In this document: positions 19,850 through 28,938 of the stretch, piece by piece
How the letters are laid out: each line of letters starts with the position of its first letter
How positions within the stretch are numbered: position 1 is the first letter of the stretch
Assembly: GCF_900104345.1 (NCBI RefSeq)
Contig: NZ_FNJN01000008.1
Coordinates: forward strand, 1 to 64,000
DNA from: Microbacterium testaceum StLB037
GTDB taxonomy: Bacteria > Actinomycetota > Actinomycetes > Actinomycetales > Microbacteriaceae
Reading direction: 5' to 3'
DNA length: 64,000 nucleotides
Notes under the pieces: generated by a model
The model's database searches: none
What the model was told of the DNA's origin: nothing
Seen by the model: the letters and a program-made list of their open reading frames with translations, nothing else
Position numbers and translations under genes: made by a program

Positions 19850-20389
19850 GTGGCTATCGGCTCGACCATTCATCAGTTCACCGTGCAGCTCTCCGACGTC
19901 GATCGCGGCGTCTACGACGAGCTGGCGTTGCGCGTCGCTCGGCACCCCTCGGAGACCGCTCCGTACATGCTGACGCGCGTGCTGGCCTACTGCCTCGAGT
20001 ACGAGGAGGGCATCGGCTTCAGCGAGGGCGTCGCCGCGACCGACGAGCCCGCCGTGATGATCCGCGACCTCACGGGCGCCCTGGTGGCGTGGGTCGAGGT
20101 CGGAGCTCCGGATGCCGCGCGCCTGCACACCGGCAGCATGAAGGCCGAGCGCGTCGCGATCTATACGCACCGCGATCCCGACAAGGTCGCCGCCCCGTGG
20201 GCGGGAAAGCGCATCCATCGCGCTGAGGAGGTGCTCCTGCACAGCTTCGAGCCCGGCTTCGTCGAGAAGTTGTCGGATGCCATCGAACGACGCAACACCG
20301 CCACTCTGACGCGCACCGAGGGGCGCATCTATCTCGAGCTGAACGGCGTTGCCGGCGAGAGCGACATCCACACGCGCTCCGCGGGCTGA
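19850..20389 (+). CDS. YaeQ family protein
   Basis: Encodes 179 residues from GTG 19850. YaeQ landmarks are the opening TIHQFTVQLSDVDRGVYDEL, the segment TRVLAYCLEYEEGIGFSEGV, VEVGAPDAARLHTGSMKAER and YLELNGV near the end. The family has a PD-(D/E)xK nuclease-like fold; its biochemical role is not established. A TAGGCT element ends eight bases before the GTG. A strong hairpin follows the stop. Confidence 0.87.
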   Translation: MAIGSTIHQFTVQLSDVDRGVYDELALRVARHPSETAPYMLTRVLAYCLEYEEGIGFSEGVAATDEPAVMIRDLTGALVAWVEVGAPDAARLHTGSMKAERVAIYTHRDPDKVAAPWAGKRIHRAEEVLLHSFEPGFVEKLSDAIERRNTATLTRTEGRIYLELNGVAGESDIHTRSAG

Positions 20390-20400
20390 TCCCGAGATGA

Positions 20401-20446
20401 AGAAAGCCCCCACCTTCGCCGAAACGGGCGAAGATGGGGGCTTTCT
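20401..20446. terminator. Bidirectional terminator between yaeQ-like gene and tmRNA
   Basis: AGAAAGCCCCCACCTTCGCC and its near-perfect complement flank a short GAAAC loop. The minus-strand reading ends GGGGGCTTTCTTC, a better T run, and so serves tmRNA; the plus reading serves the YaeQ gene. Confidence 0.85.
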
Positions 20447-20477
20447 CACATGACAACCTCATCGTGACGATGGTTCG

Positions 20478-20844
20478 TGGAGCTGGGGGGAATCGAACCC
20501 CCGTCCAACGCTGGGTCTCCGCGTTTTCTCCGGGCGCAGTCTGTGCAGACGTTCTGCTCGGCTCCGACCTTTGTCACAGACACCTAAGTCGACAAGCCCA
20601 GCCTGGGAAAAGTCCCGCGTGACGTCCAGACGCCGTCACACAGCAAGACCCCTAAATGACGCCAGATTCCGTGGCGGGGTCGCACACGGCCTGACGGACT
20701 ATCGGGCTCGCTTACGCAGCGAGGGCGAAGTCAGTGCGCTTAGCATTGGCACTTATTGTTTTGCAGGGAGCGTTTACGAGATAACCCCACATCCTCGGCC
20801 CGCTTCTCGCGGGTTCGCAGGCGCTGTCGAAACCGATCAGCCCC
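20478..20844 (-). ncRNA. ssrA: tmRNA (transfer-messenger RNA)
   Basis: Minus-strand RNA of about 367 bases. The 5' end GGGGCTGATCGGTTTCGAC and the 3' end TTCGATTCCCCCCAGCTCCA form the tRNA-like domain (GGGGCTG pairs with CAGCTCC); the CCA is not encoded. The tag reading frame at 20750-20712 gives ANAKRTDFALAA then TAA, the usual actinobacterial-type degradation tag. It rescues stalled ribosomes with SmpB, encoded about 0.9 kb away. Confidence 0.97.
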
Positions 20845-20978
20845 GGGAACTCCGTGAAGGAGCGACCATCGTCACGCTGTTGAGTTGCCACCTCGGGGGC
20901 GGAAGCACCCGAGCATCACAGTCTACAACGGTTCGCGGCGCGCGATGATTCCCACCCGAAGCCGTCTCGCCCGCGCCC

Positions 20979-21072
20979 CGTAGGCTCACCGCCTGAGCGA
21001 CGTCGTCGCGCCCACCCCGACCCCCACCCGAGCGCGCCCCTCCCGTAGGCTCGCCGCATGAGCGACGTCGTC
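20979..21072 (+). repeat. 29-base direct duplication of a promoter-plus-start module
   Basis: 20979-21007 and 21044-21072 match at 27 of 29 bases. The downstream copy holds the TAGGCT -10 element (21046-21051), the six-base gap and ATG AGC GAC GTC GTC of the SIMPL gene. In the upstream copy the ATG position reads CTG. The offset is 65 bases, with a CCCACC-rich stretch between. Confidence 0.8.
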
Positions 21073-21717
21073 ATCACCGTCCGGGGCGAGAGCAACGCCC
21101 GTGCCCGCGCTGAAGAGGCCGCCGTCCGCGTCACCGTGTCGACCGACGGTCCGACTCGCGGGCCGGTGGTGGAACGGGCGCAGGAGCGCGCGGCGAGCGT
21201 GCAGGATGGCCTGGTCGCGCACCTGCGCTCCGGCGAGGTGTCGGAGTGGTCGAGCGCGCGCGTGTCGGTGTGGTCCGACCGGCCGTGGAACAACGAGGGA
21301 GCGCAGCTCCCCCTCGTCCATCACGCCGCCGTGGAACTCTCCGCCACGTTCACCGACGCCGGTGCCCTGTCGTGGTGGCTGGGGGATGTGGCCGAGTCCG
21401 ATGACGTGCAGGTCACCGCGGTGGAGTGGCGCCTGTCCCCCACCACTCGCGCCCGTGTCGAGCGCGAGGTGGCCGCCGACGCCGTCCATGTCGCCGTGGA
21501 ACGGGCGACGGCTTATGCGGACGCTCTGGGGCTGGCATCCGTGTCCGCCGTCGAGATCGCGGATGCCGGTCTGCTCGGCGCGCACCCCGAACAGCCGGCG
21601 CCGTTCGCCGCGCGCATGATGGCGGCCTCCGGTCCAGCCGGGGGGCCGTCGTTCAGCCTGCAGCCGCCCGAGATCGTGGTCACCTCGGTCGTCGAGGGCC
21701 GCTTCCGCGCGGAGTGA
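21058..21717 (+). CDS. SIMPL domain (DUF541) protein
   Basis: Encodes 219 residues, starting MSDVVITVRGESNARARAEE, the characteristic SIMPL opening (beta strand with TVRGE). The end FSLQPPEIVVTSVVEGRFRA also fits the family. There is no signal peptide here, unlike many Gram-negative members, so a cytosolic location is inferred. Leaderless TAGGCT promoter. It lies between ssrA and smpB and has no known link to trans-translation. Confidence 0.82.
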   Translation: MSDVVITVRGESNARARAEEAAVRVTVSTDGPTRGPVVERAQERAASVQDGLVAHLRSGEVSEWSSARVSVWSDRPWNNEGAQLPLVHHAAVELSATFTDAGALSWWLGDVAESDDVQVTAVEWRLSPTTRARVEREVAADAVHVAVERATAYADALGLASVSAVEIADAGLLGAHPEQPAPFAARMMAASGPAGGPSFSLQPPEIVVTSVVEGRFRAE

Positions 21718-21726
21718 CTCAGTGCG

Positions 21727-22203
21727 TCACTCGCCCAGACGGTTCTTCGTGCGCATGGCGCGTTCGGCTTCGCGCTTGTCTTCGCGCTCGCGGATCGTCT
21801 GACGCTTCTCGAACTCGCGCTTGCCCTTCGCGACGGCGATCTCGACCTTCGCGCGGCCGTCCAGGAAGTACAGCCGCAGCGGCACGAGCGTGTACCCGCC
21901 CGCCGACACGGCGTGCGACAGCTTGATGATCTCTTCTTTGTGCAGCAGCAGCTTGCGCGTTCGCTTGGCCGAGTGGTTGGTCCAGTGGCCCTGGGAGTAC
22001 TCCGGGATGTGCACGGCATCGAGGAACGCCTGGCCACCGTCGATGTAGGCGTAGCCGTCGGTGAGGTTCGCGCGCCCCTGGCGCAGCGACTTCACCTCGG
22101 TGCCCGTGAGCACCAGTCCCGCTTCGTACGTCTTCTCGATGGCGTAGTCGTGACGCGCCTTCTTGTTGGACGCGATGAGCTTTTCACCCTGCTCACGAGG
22201 CAT
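21727..22203 (-). CDS. smpB: SsrA-binding protein SmpB
   Basis: Binds the tRNA-like domain of tmRNA and delivers it to stalled ribosomes. The 158-residue product has the OB-fold opening [40 protein letters not shown], and the basic C-terminal tail ([20 protein letters not shown]) that folds into the mRNA channel. A GAGGAGG ribosome-binding site precedes the ATG. It follows ftsX on the same strand, in the conserved prfB-ftsE-ftsX-smpB order. Confidence 0.97.
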   Translation of the reverse strand: MPREQGEKLIASNKKARHDYAIEKTYEAGLVLTGTEVKSLRQGRANLTDGYAYIDGGQAFLDAVHIPEYSQGHWTNHSAKRTRKLLLHKEEIIKLSHAVSAGGYTLVPLRLYFLDGRAKVEIAVAKGKREFEKRQTIREREDKREAERAMRTKNRLGE

Positions 22204-22286
22204 GGTGCCACCTCCTCATGATCATGGGCACACAGAGCCCTACAGTTTACCCCACAGCGGATGCCGACTCCGCGCGCGACCGGAGG

Positions 22287-23204
22287 TCAGGCGCGCAGCC
22301 AGCGACGGATGGCGAAACTGGCGCTCAGGGCGGCGAGGACGATACCGATCACCACGAGCGCGGGGATGACGATCGCGACGTCGCCGAAATCGACCCACGA
22401 GGTGATGAAGCCGATCCGATCCCTCAGGTACTGGTTCACGCCGACGCCGACGATCGCCCAGACGGCGACGCTCGCCAGAGCGGACCCGATCAGCGCAGCG
22501 AGGACACCCTCGACGATGAACGGCGTTTGGATGAAGCGGTTGGACGCGCCCACCAGGCGCATGATCCCGAGCTCCTTGCGTCGAGCGAACGCCGAAAGGC
22601 GGATGGTCGTCGCGATCAGCAGTACCGCCGCGATCAGCATGAGTCCGGCGATGCCCACCGCCACGTAGGTCGCGACCGTCAACGCCTGGAAGAGGGGCTC
22701 GAGGTATTGGAGCTGGTTCGTGACGCTCTCGACGCCGTCCTGTCCGCTGAAGGCTTCGGCGATGACGTCGGACTGGCTCTGGTCGACGAGGTTGATGCTG
22801 AAGGTCGCGTTGAACTGGTCGGCCGTGACGACACCGAGGATGTCCTCGGACAGCAGGCCCTTGGCGTTCTCGAACACCTGGTCACTGGTCTGGAAGGTGT
22901 AGTCGCGGATGAGCGGGGCCAGGGCGGAGCCGTCGAGCTTCGCGGTGACCGCGTCGATCTGATCCTGCGTCGCGGGCTGACCGGCCACGCAGGTCGGCGC
23001 GTTCGACGAGGCCGCGCACATGAACACCGCCACCTGGGCGCGATCGGCCCAGTACGACTGCATCTTGCCGATCTGCATCTGCATGAGCATCGCCGCGCCG
23101 ACAAAGGTCAGCGACACGAAGGTGACGAGGATGACCGAGATGACCATCGACGCGTTGCGGCGAAGACCGGTGAAGGCCTCCGAGAGGATGAGCCCGAACC
23201 TCAT
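22287..23204 (-). CDS. ftsX: Cell division protein FtsX
   Basis: Membrane subunit of the FtsEX complex, which transmits ATP hydrolysis to cell-wall hydrolases at the division site. The 305-residue product has the N-terminal segment [20 protein letters not shown], a large extracellular loop (about 50-175) with two cysteines ([12 protein letters not shown]) as in other actinobacterial FtsX, and three C-terminal transmembrane spans. The motif [14 protein letters not shown] is typical. It overlaps the ftsE stop by four bases. Confidence 0.95.
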   Translation of the reverse strand: MRFGLILSEAFTGLRRNASMVISVILVTFVSLTFVGAAMLMQMQIGKMQSYWADRAQVAVFMCAASSNAPTCVAGQPATQDQIDAVTAKLDGSALAPLIRDYTFQTSDQVFENAKGLLSEDILGVVTADQFNATFSINLVDQSQSDVIAEAFSGQDGVESVTNQLQYLEPLFQALTVATYVAVGIAGLMLIAAVLLIATTIRLSAFARRKELGIMRLVGASNRFIQTPFIVEGVLAALIGSALASVAVWAIVGVGVNQYLRDRIGFITSWVDFGDVAIVIPALVVIGIVLAALSASFAIRRWLRA

Positions 23205-24253
23205 GACGTGGGTCCCACTTCGTCGTTGCGGTCTTTCTTCTGGCCCAGGCCGAGTCGGTCGGCGAGACCGAGAGCGTCGACGTCGGGGCGGGTGACCGGG
23301 ATGGAGCGCGTGTTGGTGCCGGGCTCGCGGGGCTCGTCGGCGGGGGCCGGAGCGTCGTCCGACGCGGCCGCAGCGGTCTCTTCGCGTCGCGCCGCCGGAG
23401 CAGCCTCGTCGCGTCGTGCCGCCGGCGTCGCGTCCGCGCCCGGCTTCGTCAGCGGTTCGACGGGCCCGGTCAGACCGGTGACCTCGCGCTGCACCTCGAG
23501 CACCGCGGTGAGGGCGGCGACCGCGGCCGCTCCGCGCTCGACCTCGGGCGCGAGGCGCGGAAGGCTCGACGTGTCGCCGTAGCCGCCGTGGCGCTCGTCG
23601 CGCACCATCTCGCCACCGCGCAGCTCGATCACGCGGCGCTGCATCTGGTCGACGAAGCCGGCCTCGTGCGTAGCCATGACGACGGTCGTGCCGCCGGCGT
23701 TGATCCGCGCGAGCAGACGCATGATGTCGATCGAGGTGCCGGGGTCGAGGTTTCCGGTCGGCTCGTCGGCGAGCAGCACCTGCGGACGGTTCACGAGCGC
23801 GCGGGCGATCGCGACGCGCTGCTGCTCACCGCCCGAGAGCTCGTGGGGCAGCCGCTTCTCTTTGCCGTCGAGACCGACGAGCGCGAGCACTTCGGGCACG
23901 GCCTGCTGGATGAACCCGCGCGAGGCGCCGGTCACCTGCAGCGTGAAGGCGACGTTCTGGTGCACCGTCTTGTTCGGCAGCAGGCGGAAGTCCTGGAAGA
24001 CCGAACCGATGTGACGGCGGAAGTAGGGAACCTTGCGGTTCGACAGCGTGCGCAGGTCGCGACCGAGCACGACGACTCGGCCGTCGCTGGGGGTCTCGGC
24101 GCGCAGGATGAGCTGCAGGCACGACGATTTGCCGGAGCCCGAAGCGCCGACGAGGAAGACGAATTCCCCGCGCTGCACTTCGAAGTCGACGGCGTTCAGG
24201 GCGGGCTTCGCGGTGCCGCGATACCGCTTTGTGACGTTCTCGAACCGGATCAT
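23201..24253 (-). CDS. ftsE: Cell division ATP-binding protein FtsE with C-terminal extension
   Basis: ATPase of FtsEX. Walker [10 protein letters not shown], signature [15 protein letters not shown] and Walker [13 protein letters not shown] are all intact within residues 1-225. The product is 350 residues, about 120 longer than the usual ~229. The extra C-terminus is Ala/Pro/Glu-rich and predicted disordered ([20 protein letters not shown]) and ends [19 protein letters not shown]. The stop overlaps the ftsX ATG, so the extension is real and in frame. Whether it recruits a partner is unknown. Confidence 0.94.
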   Translation of the reverse strand: MIRFENVTKRYRGTAKPALNAVDFEVQRGEFVFLVGASGSGKSSCLQLILRAETPSDGRVVVLGRDLRTLSNRKVPYFRRHIGSVFQDFRLLPNKTVHQNVAFTLQVTGASRGFIQQAVPEVLALVGLDGKEKRLPHELSGGEQQRVAIARALVNRPQVLLADEPTGNLDPGTSIDIMRLLARINAGGTTVVMATHEAGFVDQMQRRVIELRGGEMVRDERHGGYGDTSSLPRLAPEVERGAAAVAALTAVLEVQREVTGLTGPVEPLTKPGADATPAARRDEAAPAARREETAAAASDDAPAPADEPREPGTNTRSIPVTRPDVDALGLADRLGLGQKKDRNDEVGPTS

Positions 24254-24317
24254 GGCTTGACGAGCCTAAGCGCGGGCTTCAAGCAGGCCGACAGGACGCG
24301 CCGGGTGGCGAAACCGA

Positions 24318-24361
24318 GAGAGCCCTATGGATGCCGAGGTGCCGGCATCCAGAGGGCTCTC
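24318..24361 (-). terminator. Hairpin between prfB and ftsE
   Basis: GAGAGCCCT (24318-24326) pairs with AGGGCTCTC (24353-24361), and an inner GGATGCCG pairs with CGGCATCC. It lies just past the prfB stop. There is no T run, so strength is uncertain. Confidence 0.6.
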
Positions 24362-24380
24362 TGTCGTGAGAGTGGACGAC

Positions 24381-25493
24381 TCAGTCGTCGTCGTCCTTGC
24401 GCTTGCGCCAGCGGATGCCAGCCGCGATCAGGCCGTCGAGGTCGCCGTCGAATACGACCGCCGGGTTTCCGACTTCGTATCCGGTGCGGAGGTCTTTCAC
24501 CAGCTGCTGGCCGTAGAGGAAGTACGAGCGCATCTGGTCGCCCCAGCTCGCGGTGATCGTGCCGGCGAGCTCCTTCTTCTTGGCCGCTTCTTCTTCGCGC
24601 TTGAGCAGCAGAAGGCGGGTCTGCAGCACACGCATGGCGGCCGCGCGGTTCTGGATCTGCGACTTCTCGTTCTGCATCGAGACGACGAGGCCCGTCGGAA
24701 GGTGCGTGATGCGCACGGCGGAGTCGGTCGTGTTGACCGACTGTCCACCGGGGCCCGACGAACGGAACACGTCGACGCGGATGTCACCCTCGGGCACCTC
24801 GACCTCGACGGCTTCTTCCATGACGGGGATGACCTCGACGGCCGCGAAGCTCGTCTGTCGCTTGTCGGCGCCACCGAAGGGGCTGATGCGCGCGAGGCGG
24901 TGCGTTCCGGCCTCGACCGACAGCGTGCCGTAGGCGTAGGGCACGTCGACCTCGAAGGTGGCCGACTTGATGCCGGCGCCTTCGGCGTAGGACGTGTCCA
25001 TGACCTTGACGGGGTACTTGTGGCGCTCGGCCCAGCGCAGGTACATGCGCAGCAGCATCTCCGCGAAGTCGGTGGCGTCGTCGCCGCCGGCGCCGGAGCG
25101 GATCGTGACGACCGCGGAGCGCGGGTCGTACTCGCCGTCGAGCAGCGTCTGCACCTCGAGCTGGCCGATGACGTCCTTCAGCGAGGCGAGCTCGCGGCGC
25201 GCTTCGTCGGCGGACTCGTCGTCGTCCATCTCGATGGCGAGTTCGACGAGCACCTCGAGGTCGTCGAGGCGCTGCTCGATCTCGGTGACCCGCTTGAGCT
25301 CGGCCTGCTTGTGGCTCAGGCGGCTGGTGACCTTCTGGGCGTTGTCGACGTCGTCCCAGAGGTCGGGGGCACCGGCCTCTTCGCTGAGGCGTTCGATGTC
25401 GGCTTTGAGTGCGTCGACGTCGACCACGGCCTGAATATCGGCGAAGGTCGAGCGCAGCGCCTGGATGTCGGCGGTCAAATCGAGTTCGAGCAT
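24381..25493 (-). CDS. prfB: Peptide chain release factor 2
   Basis: Releases nascent chains at UGA and UAA codons. The 370-residue product has the stop-codon recognition tripeptide SPF (204-206) and the catalytic GGQ (249-251 in [12 protein letters not shown]). The reading frame is continuous from ATG 25493; there is no in-frame TGA near codon 25, so the programmed +1 frameshift used by many bacteria is absent. A TAGGCT element lies nine bases before the ATG and overlaps the opposing promoter of the MFS gene. Confidence 0.96.
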   Translation of the reverse strand: MLELDLTADIQALRSTFADIQAVVDVDALKADIERLSEEAGAPDLWDDVDNAQKVTSRLSHKQAELKRVTEIEQRLDDLEVLVELAIEMDDDESADEARRELASLKDVIGQLEVQTLLDGEYDPRSAVVTIRSGAGGDDATDFAEMLLRMYLRWAERHKYPVKVMDTSYAEGAGIKSATFEVDVPYAYGTLSVEAGTHRLARISPFGGADKRQTSFAAVEVIPVMEEAVEVEVPEGDIRVDVFRSSGPGGQSVNTTDSAVRITHLPTGLVVSMQNEKSQIQNRAAAMRVLQTRLLLLKREEEAAKKKELAGTITASWGDQMRSYFLYGQQLVKDLRTGYEVGNPAVVFDGDLDGLIAAGIRWRKRKDDDD

Positions 25494-25502
25494 TTGACAT
25501 CA

Positions 25503-25512
25503 AGCCTATCGT
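25503..25512. promoter_or_regulatory. Overlapping divergent -10 elements for prfB and the MFS gene
   Basis: AGCCTATCGT reads TAGGCT on the minus strand (25503-25508), nine bases from the prfB ATG, and TATCGT on the plus strand (25507-25512), seven bases from GTG 25520. Only 26 bases separate the two genes. Confidence 0.5.
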
Positions 25513-25519
25513 GGAGACG

Positions 25520-26803
25520 GTGACAGCCGACTCTCCCCGGAACGTGCTGGTGCGCTTCGCACCGATGATCTACGGCCCCACGCTGCTGTTCGCAGTCGGC
25601 GAGGGCGCCGTGATCCCCCTCATTCCGGTCATCGCGAACCGCCTCGGTGCCGACGTCGCTCTCGCCGCCCTCGTGGCCGCGGCCCTCGTCGTCGGCCAGC
25701 TCTGCGGCAACATCCCGGCAGGCTGGGCCGTCGCCCGCTTCGGCGAGCGCGTCACGATGGGGGTGGCCGGCATCGTCGTGCTGGCGGGTCTGCTGGGAAT
25801 CGTGTTCGCGCAGTCCTTGGCGTTCTTCACCGCGGCGGTGTTCCTCATCGGCTTCTGTGCGGCGTCGTTCGCGCTCGCCCGTCACTCCTTCATGACCACG
25901 AGGGTTCCCCTGACCTTCCGCGCTCGCGCGTTGTCGCTGCTGGGCGGCACGTTCCGTCTCGGGATGTTCGTCGGCCCGTTCATCTCGGCGGCGCTGTTGG
26001 CGGTCTTCGGTACCGAGACGGCATCCATCATGTTCTTCGCCGTGTGCCAGGTCGCCACGATCCTGCTCGTGTTCTTCGGCCCCGATCCCGAGAAGGCCGT
26101 GCCGGTGGGCGCGGGGTCGCCGACGCGGCGGGGCGGCGGGGACTCGCGCGATGCCGAAGACACGGGTGAGCCGGTTACCGGGGCGATCCCCACCGTCGAG
26201 CGGGTCGGGGTGTTCCGCACGATGTGGCGCTTCCGCGGAGTGCTCGCCCGGTTAGGCCTGGCGGCGTCGTCGCTGTCGGCCGTGCGCTCGGCGCGGCAGG
26301 TGGTGCTCCCGCTCTGGGGCGTCTCCCTCGGACTGGATGCCGGAACGATCGCGGTGGTCGTCGGCGCCTCGGGCGCGATCGACTTCGCGCTCTTCTACGC
26401 GAGTGGCCAGGTGATGGACCGCTTCGGTCGCCTCTGGGCCGCCCTTCCGGCCTTGATCCTGATGGGCGCGGGGTTCTTCGCCCTCTCGTTCACGCACGAT
26501 CTGTCGTCGGCGGCGATGTGGTACGCCATGTTCGCGGCGGTCCTGGGTGTCGGGAACGGTTTGTCGAGCGGCATCCTGCTCACCCTCGGCGCGGACGTCG
26601 CCCCGCCGACCGATCCCGCGGCGTTCCTCGGCTCGTGGAGGACGTTGACGGATGCCGGGGGCGCGGTCGCTCCGTTGATCGTGTCGGCCCTGACGGCCGT
26701 GGCATCCCTGTCGGTCGGTGTCGGCGCAATGGGACTGATCGCCGTCCTCGTTTCGGCGGGCTTCATCCGGTGGGTGCCGCGCTACGTCCCGCGCACCCGC
26801 TGA
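25520..26803 (+). CDS. MFS transporter
   Basis: Encodes 427 residues with about twelve hydrophobic spans, beginning VTADSPRNVLVRFAPMIYGP. A long charged central loop (about 195-230, GSPTRRGGGDSRDAEDTGEP) separates the two six-helix halves. MFS motifs are visible as GWAVARFGERVTMG between TM2 and TM3 and GQVMDRFGRLWAALP between TM8 and TM9. GTG 25520 fits the leaderless promoter; a longer in-frame opening to 25409 overlaps prfB and is unlikely. Substrate unknown. Confidence 0.86.
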   Translation: MTADSPRNVLVRFAPMIYGPTLLFAVGEGAVIPLIPVIANRLGADVALAALVAAALVVGQLCGNIPAGWAVARFGERVTMGVAGIVVLAGLLGIVFAQSLAFFTAAVFLIGFCAASFALARHSFMTTRVPLTFRARALSLLGGTFRLGMFVGPFISAALLAVFGTETASIMFFAVCQVATILLVFFGPDPEKAVPVGAGSPTRRGGGDSRDAEDTGEPVTGAIPTVERVGVFRTMWRFRGVLARLGLAASSLSAVRSARQVVLPLWGVSLGLDAGTIAVVVGASGAIDFALFYASGQVMDRFGRLWAALPALILMGAGFFALSFTHDLSSAAMWYAMFAAVLGVGNGLSSGILLTLGADVAPPTDPAAFLGSWRTLTDAGGAVAPLIVSALTAVASLSVGVGAMGLIAVLVSAGFIRWVPRYVPRTR

Positions 26804-26830
26804 CGGAGCCTCACTCCCCTGTCGTCTCTC

Positions 26831-26895
26831 GCGTGAGGGGTCACTCACTGTCGCCTCGGGTCCGCCCCAGCGACAGTTTCCGACCCCTCACGCGC
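26831..26895. repeat. Dispersed palindromic repeat, copy A
   Basis: Arms at 26831-26854 and 26870-26895 both carry CGCGTGAGGGGTC and ACTGTCGC, with four mismatched bases between these blocks. It fills the space between the convergent MFS and oxidoreductase genes and may act as a terminator. Related copies lie at 48263, 48643 and 52862. Confidence 0.8.
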
Positions 26896-26910
26896 AACGC
26901 GAGGCGGAGA

Positions 26911-27963
26911 TCACTCCGCGACGCGGATGAGCACCTTGCCGAGCGCACCCTGCTCGACGGCGTCGTGCGCGGCGGCGGTGTCGGCCAGGTCGAAGAAAGT
27001 CAGCGGAAGCCCCGCGTCCTCCCCCACCGGCAGAGCGCCGTCGGCTACAGCCGCGGCGACGTCCTCGGCGGCGGCGAGCAGCGCCCGCTCCCCCACCGTG
27101 TACAGCAGCAGTCCCTGCCAGCGGATGTTCTTCGCGAAGCTCACGCGCACGGGGGCGGTGAAGTCGTCTCCGCCGTTGTCGGCGTAGTACCCGATCGTTC
27201 CGTGGTTGGCGATCACCTCGACGTCGAGGGCGGCGTTGTCGGCGATCGCGACCTCGACGATGTGTTCGACGCCGTTCGGGGCGAGTTCCCGGATGCCGTC
27301 GGCCAGCGCGTCGCTCGGGTACTGCAGCACGTGGTGGGCGCCGGCGGCCCGCGCGAGAGCTTCTTTCTCGTCACTGCTCACGGTCGCGATGACGGTGGCT
27401 CCGGCCCAGGCCGCGAGCTGGATCGCCGCGTGCCCCACGGCTCCGGCGCCACCCTGCACGAGGACGGTGCGTCCGGCGAGCGCGCCGGGGGCCAGACGCG
27501 AGGGGCCGTCCTCGTGCACGGTGAGCACGCGGTGGGCGGTCATCGCGGGCACCCCGAGGCTCGCGCCGAGTTCGAACGAGGCGTCGTCGGGCAGGGCGAC
27601 CGCACGCGACGCGGGGAGCACCGTGTACTCGGCCGCCGTGCCGAGAGGACGCTGGTGCGCCGCGAGGTACACCCACACCCGCTGACCGACAGTCAGGGTG
27701 TCGACGCCGTCGCCGACGGCATCCACCACTCCCGCTCCGTCCTGGTTCGGGGTGACCTCGTCGAAGGGAAGGGGCCGCCCGGTCGTGGCCCGCGCCTTCC
27801 AATCCGTCGGGTTGACGCCCGAGACGGTCACGCGCACGCGCACCTCTCCGGGGCCGGGTTCGGGCAGCGGACGGTCCTCGAGCGAGAGGACGGAGGAGTC
27901 ACCGGGCTGGGAGTACGTGATCGCCTTCATGGAGGGGAGAACGGATGCCATGTCGTCCAGCAT
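26911..27963 (-). CDS. NADPH:quinone oxidoreductase-like (zinc-free MDR family)
   Basis: Encodes up to 350 residues. The GroES-like half carries SGVNPTDWKARATTG and PNQDGAGVVDAVGDGV, and the cofactor half has VLVQGGAGAVGHAAIQLAAW, the NADPH-binding loop. The zinc-ligand pattern of true alcohol dehydrogenases is absent, so the quinone-reductase subgroup is favoured. The start is uncertain: ATG 27930 (MKAITYSQPG) matches the family N-terminus, while 27951 and 27963 are also in frame and none has a strong ribosome-binding site. Confidence 0.88.
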   Translation of the reverse strand: MLDDMASVLPSMKAITYSQPGDSSVLSLEDRPLPEPGPGEVRVRVTVSGVNPTDWKARATTGRPLPFDEVTPNQDGAGVVDAVGDGVDTLTVGQRVWVYLAAHQRPLGTAAEYTVLPASRAVALPDDASFELGASLGVPAMTAHRVLTVHEDGPSRLAPGALAGRTVLVQGGAGAVGHAAIQLAAWAGATVIATVSSDEKEALARAAGAHHVLQYPSDALADGIRELAPNGVEHIVEVAIADNAALDVEVIANHGTIGYYADNGGDDFTAPVRVSFAKNIRWQGLLLYTVGERALLAAAEDVAAAVADGALPVGEDAGLPLTFFDLADTAAAHDAVEQGALGKVLIRVAE

Positions 27964-28058
27964 TCCCCCGCGGCGTGTCGCGCCGGGTGGAACAGGCGTG
28001 GGCTTGACGGCTGCTTCACATCGTGGGCGCGCTCCGCACGCTTAGAATGAGCACACTC

Positions 28059-28140
28059 GCGGGAGTGGTGAAATCGGTAGACACGCAGGATTTAGGTTCC
28101 TGTGCCTTCGGGCGTGGGGGTTCAAGTCCCCCCTTCCGCA
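28059..28140 (+). tRNA. tRNA-Leu (TAG)
   Basis: Class II tRNA of 82 bases. Acceptor GCGGGAG pairs with CTTCCGC, anticodon stem-loop CAGGA TTTAGGT TCCTG gives anticodon TAG, a short variable arm TGCCTTCGGGCG follows, and the T arm is GGGGGTTCAAGTCCCCC. CCA is not encoded. A TAGAAT -10 element sits at 28043-28048, ten bases upstream. Confidence 0.96.
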
Positions 28141-28188
28141 CGGCATCCGCTGTTCTCAGCACCGACTCTCCGACCCGACGGGACCGAT

Positions 28189-28938
28189 GTGATCCACACC
28201 ACCACCGCGCTGCTCCCGTGGCTCGACCCTGCGGCGATCATCACCAACTCGCAGCCGTGGGCGCTGCTCGTGGTGTGCTTCATCATCTTCGCCGAGACCG
28301 GTCTGCTGATCGGCTTCTTGCTGCCGGGTGACACCCTGCTGATCATGGCGGGGCTGCTGTCGCACTCGACTCCCGCGGCTCCTAACGGCGTGTTCGGCAT
28401 CAACGCGTGGTGGGTGGCCCTGGCGATCGGCGTCGCCGCCTTCATCGGCGGTGAGGTCGGGTATTTCATCGGTCATAAGGCCGGGCCCTCGATCTTCGAG
28501 CGCAAGGACTCCGGCATCTTCAGCAAGAAGAACGTCGAGCGCACGAACGCGTTCTTCGAGCGCTTCGGCGGATTGACCGTGATTCTCGCGCGCTTCGTGC
28601 CGGTCGTGCGCACGTTCGCCCCGATCGCGGCGGGCGTGGGCCACATGCCGTGGAAGAAGTACTCGCTGTACAACCTCATCGGTGCGGTCATCTGGGGCAT
28701 CGGTCTCACGATGCTCGGCTACGCGGTCGGCTACATCCCCTTCATCCGCGACATCGTCACCGAGTACATCGACGTGATCCTGCTCGCCGCAGTCGCCGGT
28801 ACCGCGATCTTCATCGCGATCCACTACTTCCGCGAGCGTGCCGCCGCCAAGCGCGAGGGTGCCGTCACCCCCGCCGAGGCCGAGGCCCTCACGCTCGACC
28901 CGAAGACCCTCGAAGACGGAGACCAGCCGACGCGCTAA
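28189..28938 (+). CDS. DedA family membrane protein
   Basis: Encodes 249 residues from GTG 28189 (VIHTTTALLPWLDPAAIIT). The DedA/VTT signature is clear: ETGLLIGFLLPGDTLLIMAG in the first re-entrant region and ARFVPVVRTFAPIAAGVGHM in the second, with FIGGEVGYFIGHKAG between. These proteins scramble or flip lipids, including undecaprenyl phosphate, in studied relatives. An in-frame opening at 28102 lies within tRNA-Leu and is rejected. The cytosolic tail is acidic. Confidence 0.9.
   Translation: MIHTTTALLPWLDPAAIITNSQPWALLVVCFIIFAETGLLIGFLLPGDTLLIMAGLLSHSTPAAPNGVFGINAWWVALAIGVAAFIGGEVGYFIGHKAGPSIFERKDSGIFSKKNVERTNAFFERFGGLTVILARFVPVVRTFAPIAAGVGHMPWKKYSLYNLIGAVIWGIGLTMLGYAVGYIPFIRDIVTEYIDVILLAAVAGTAIFIAIHYFRERAAAKREGAVTPAEAEALTLDPKTLEDGDQPTR

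Noticed and set aside
25400..25493. Programmed +1 frameshift in prfB
   Set aside because: The frame is continuous from ATG 25493 and no in-frame UGA with a slippery CUU occurs near codon 25.
28102..28188. Longer N-terminus for the DedA protein
   Set aside because: This start lies inside tRNA-Leu. GTG 28189 gives a normal DedA N-terminus.
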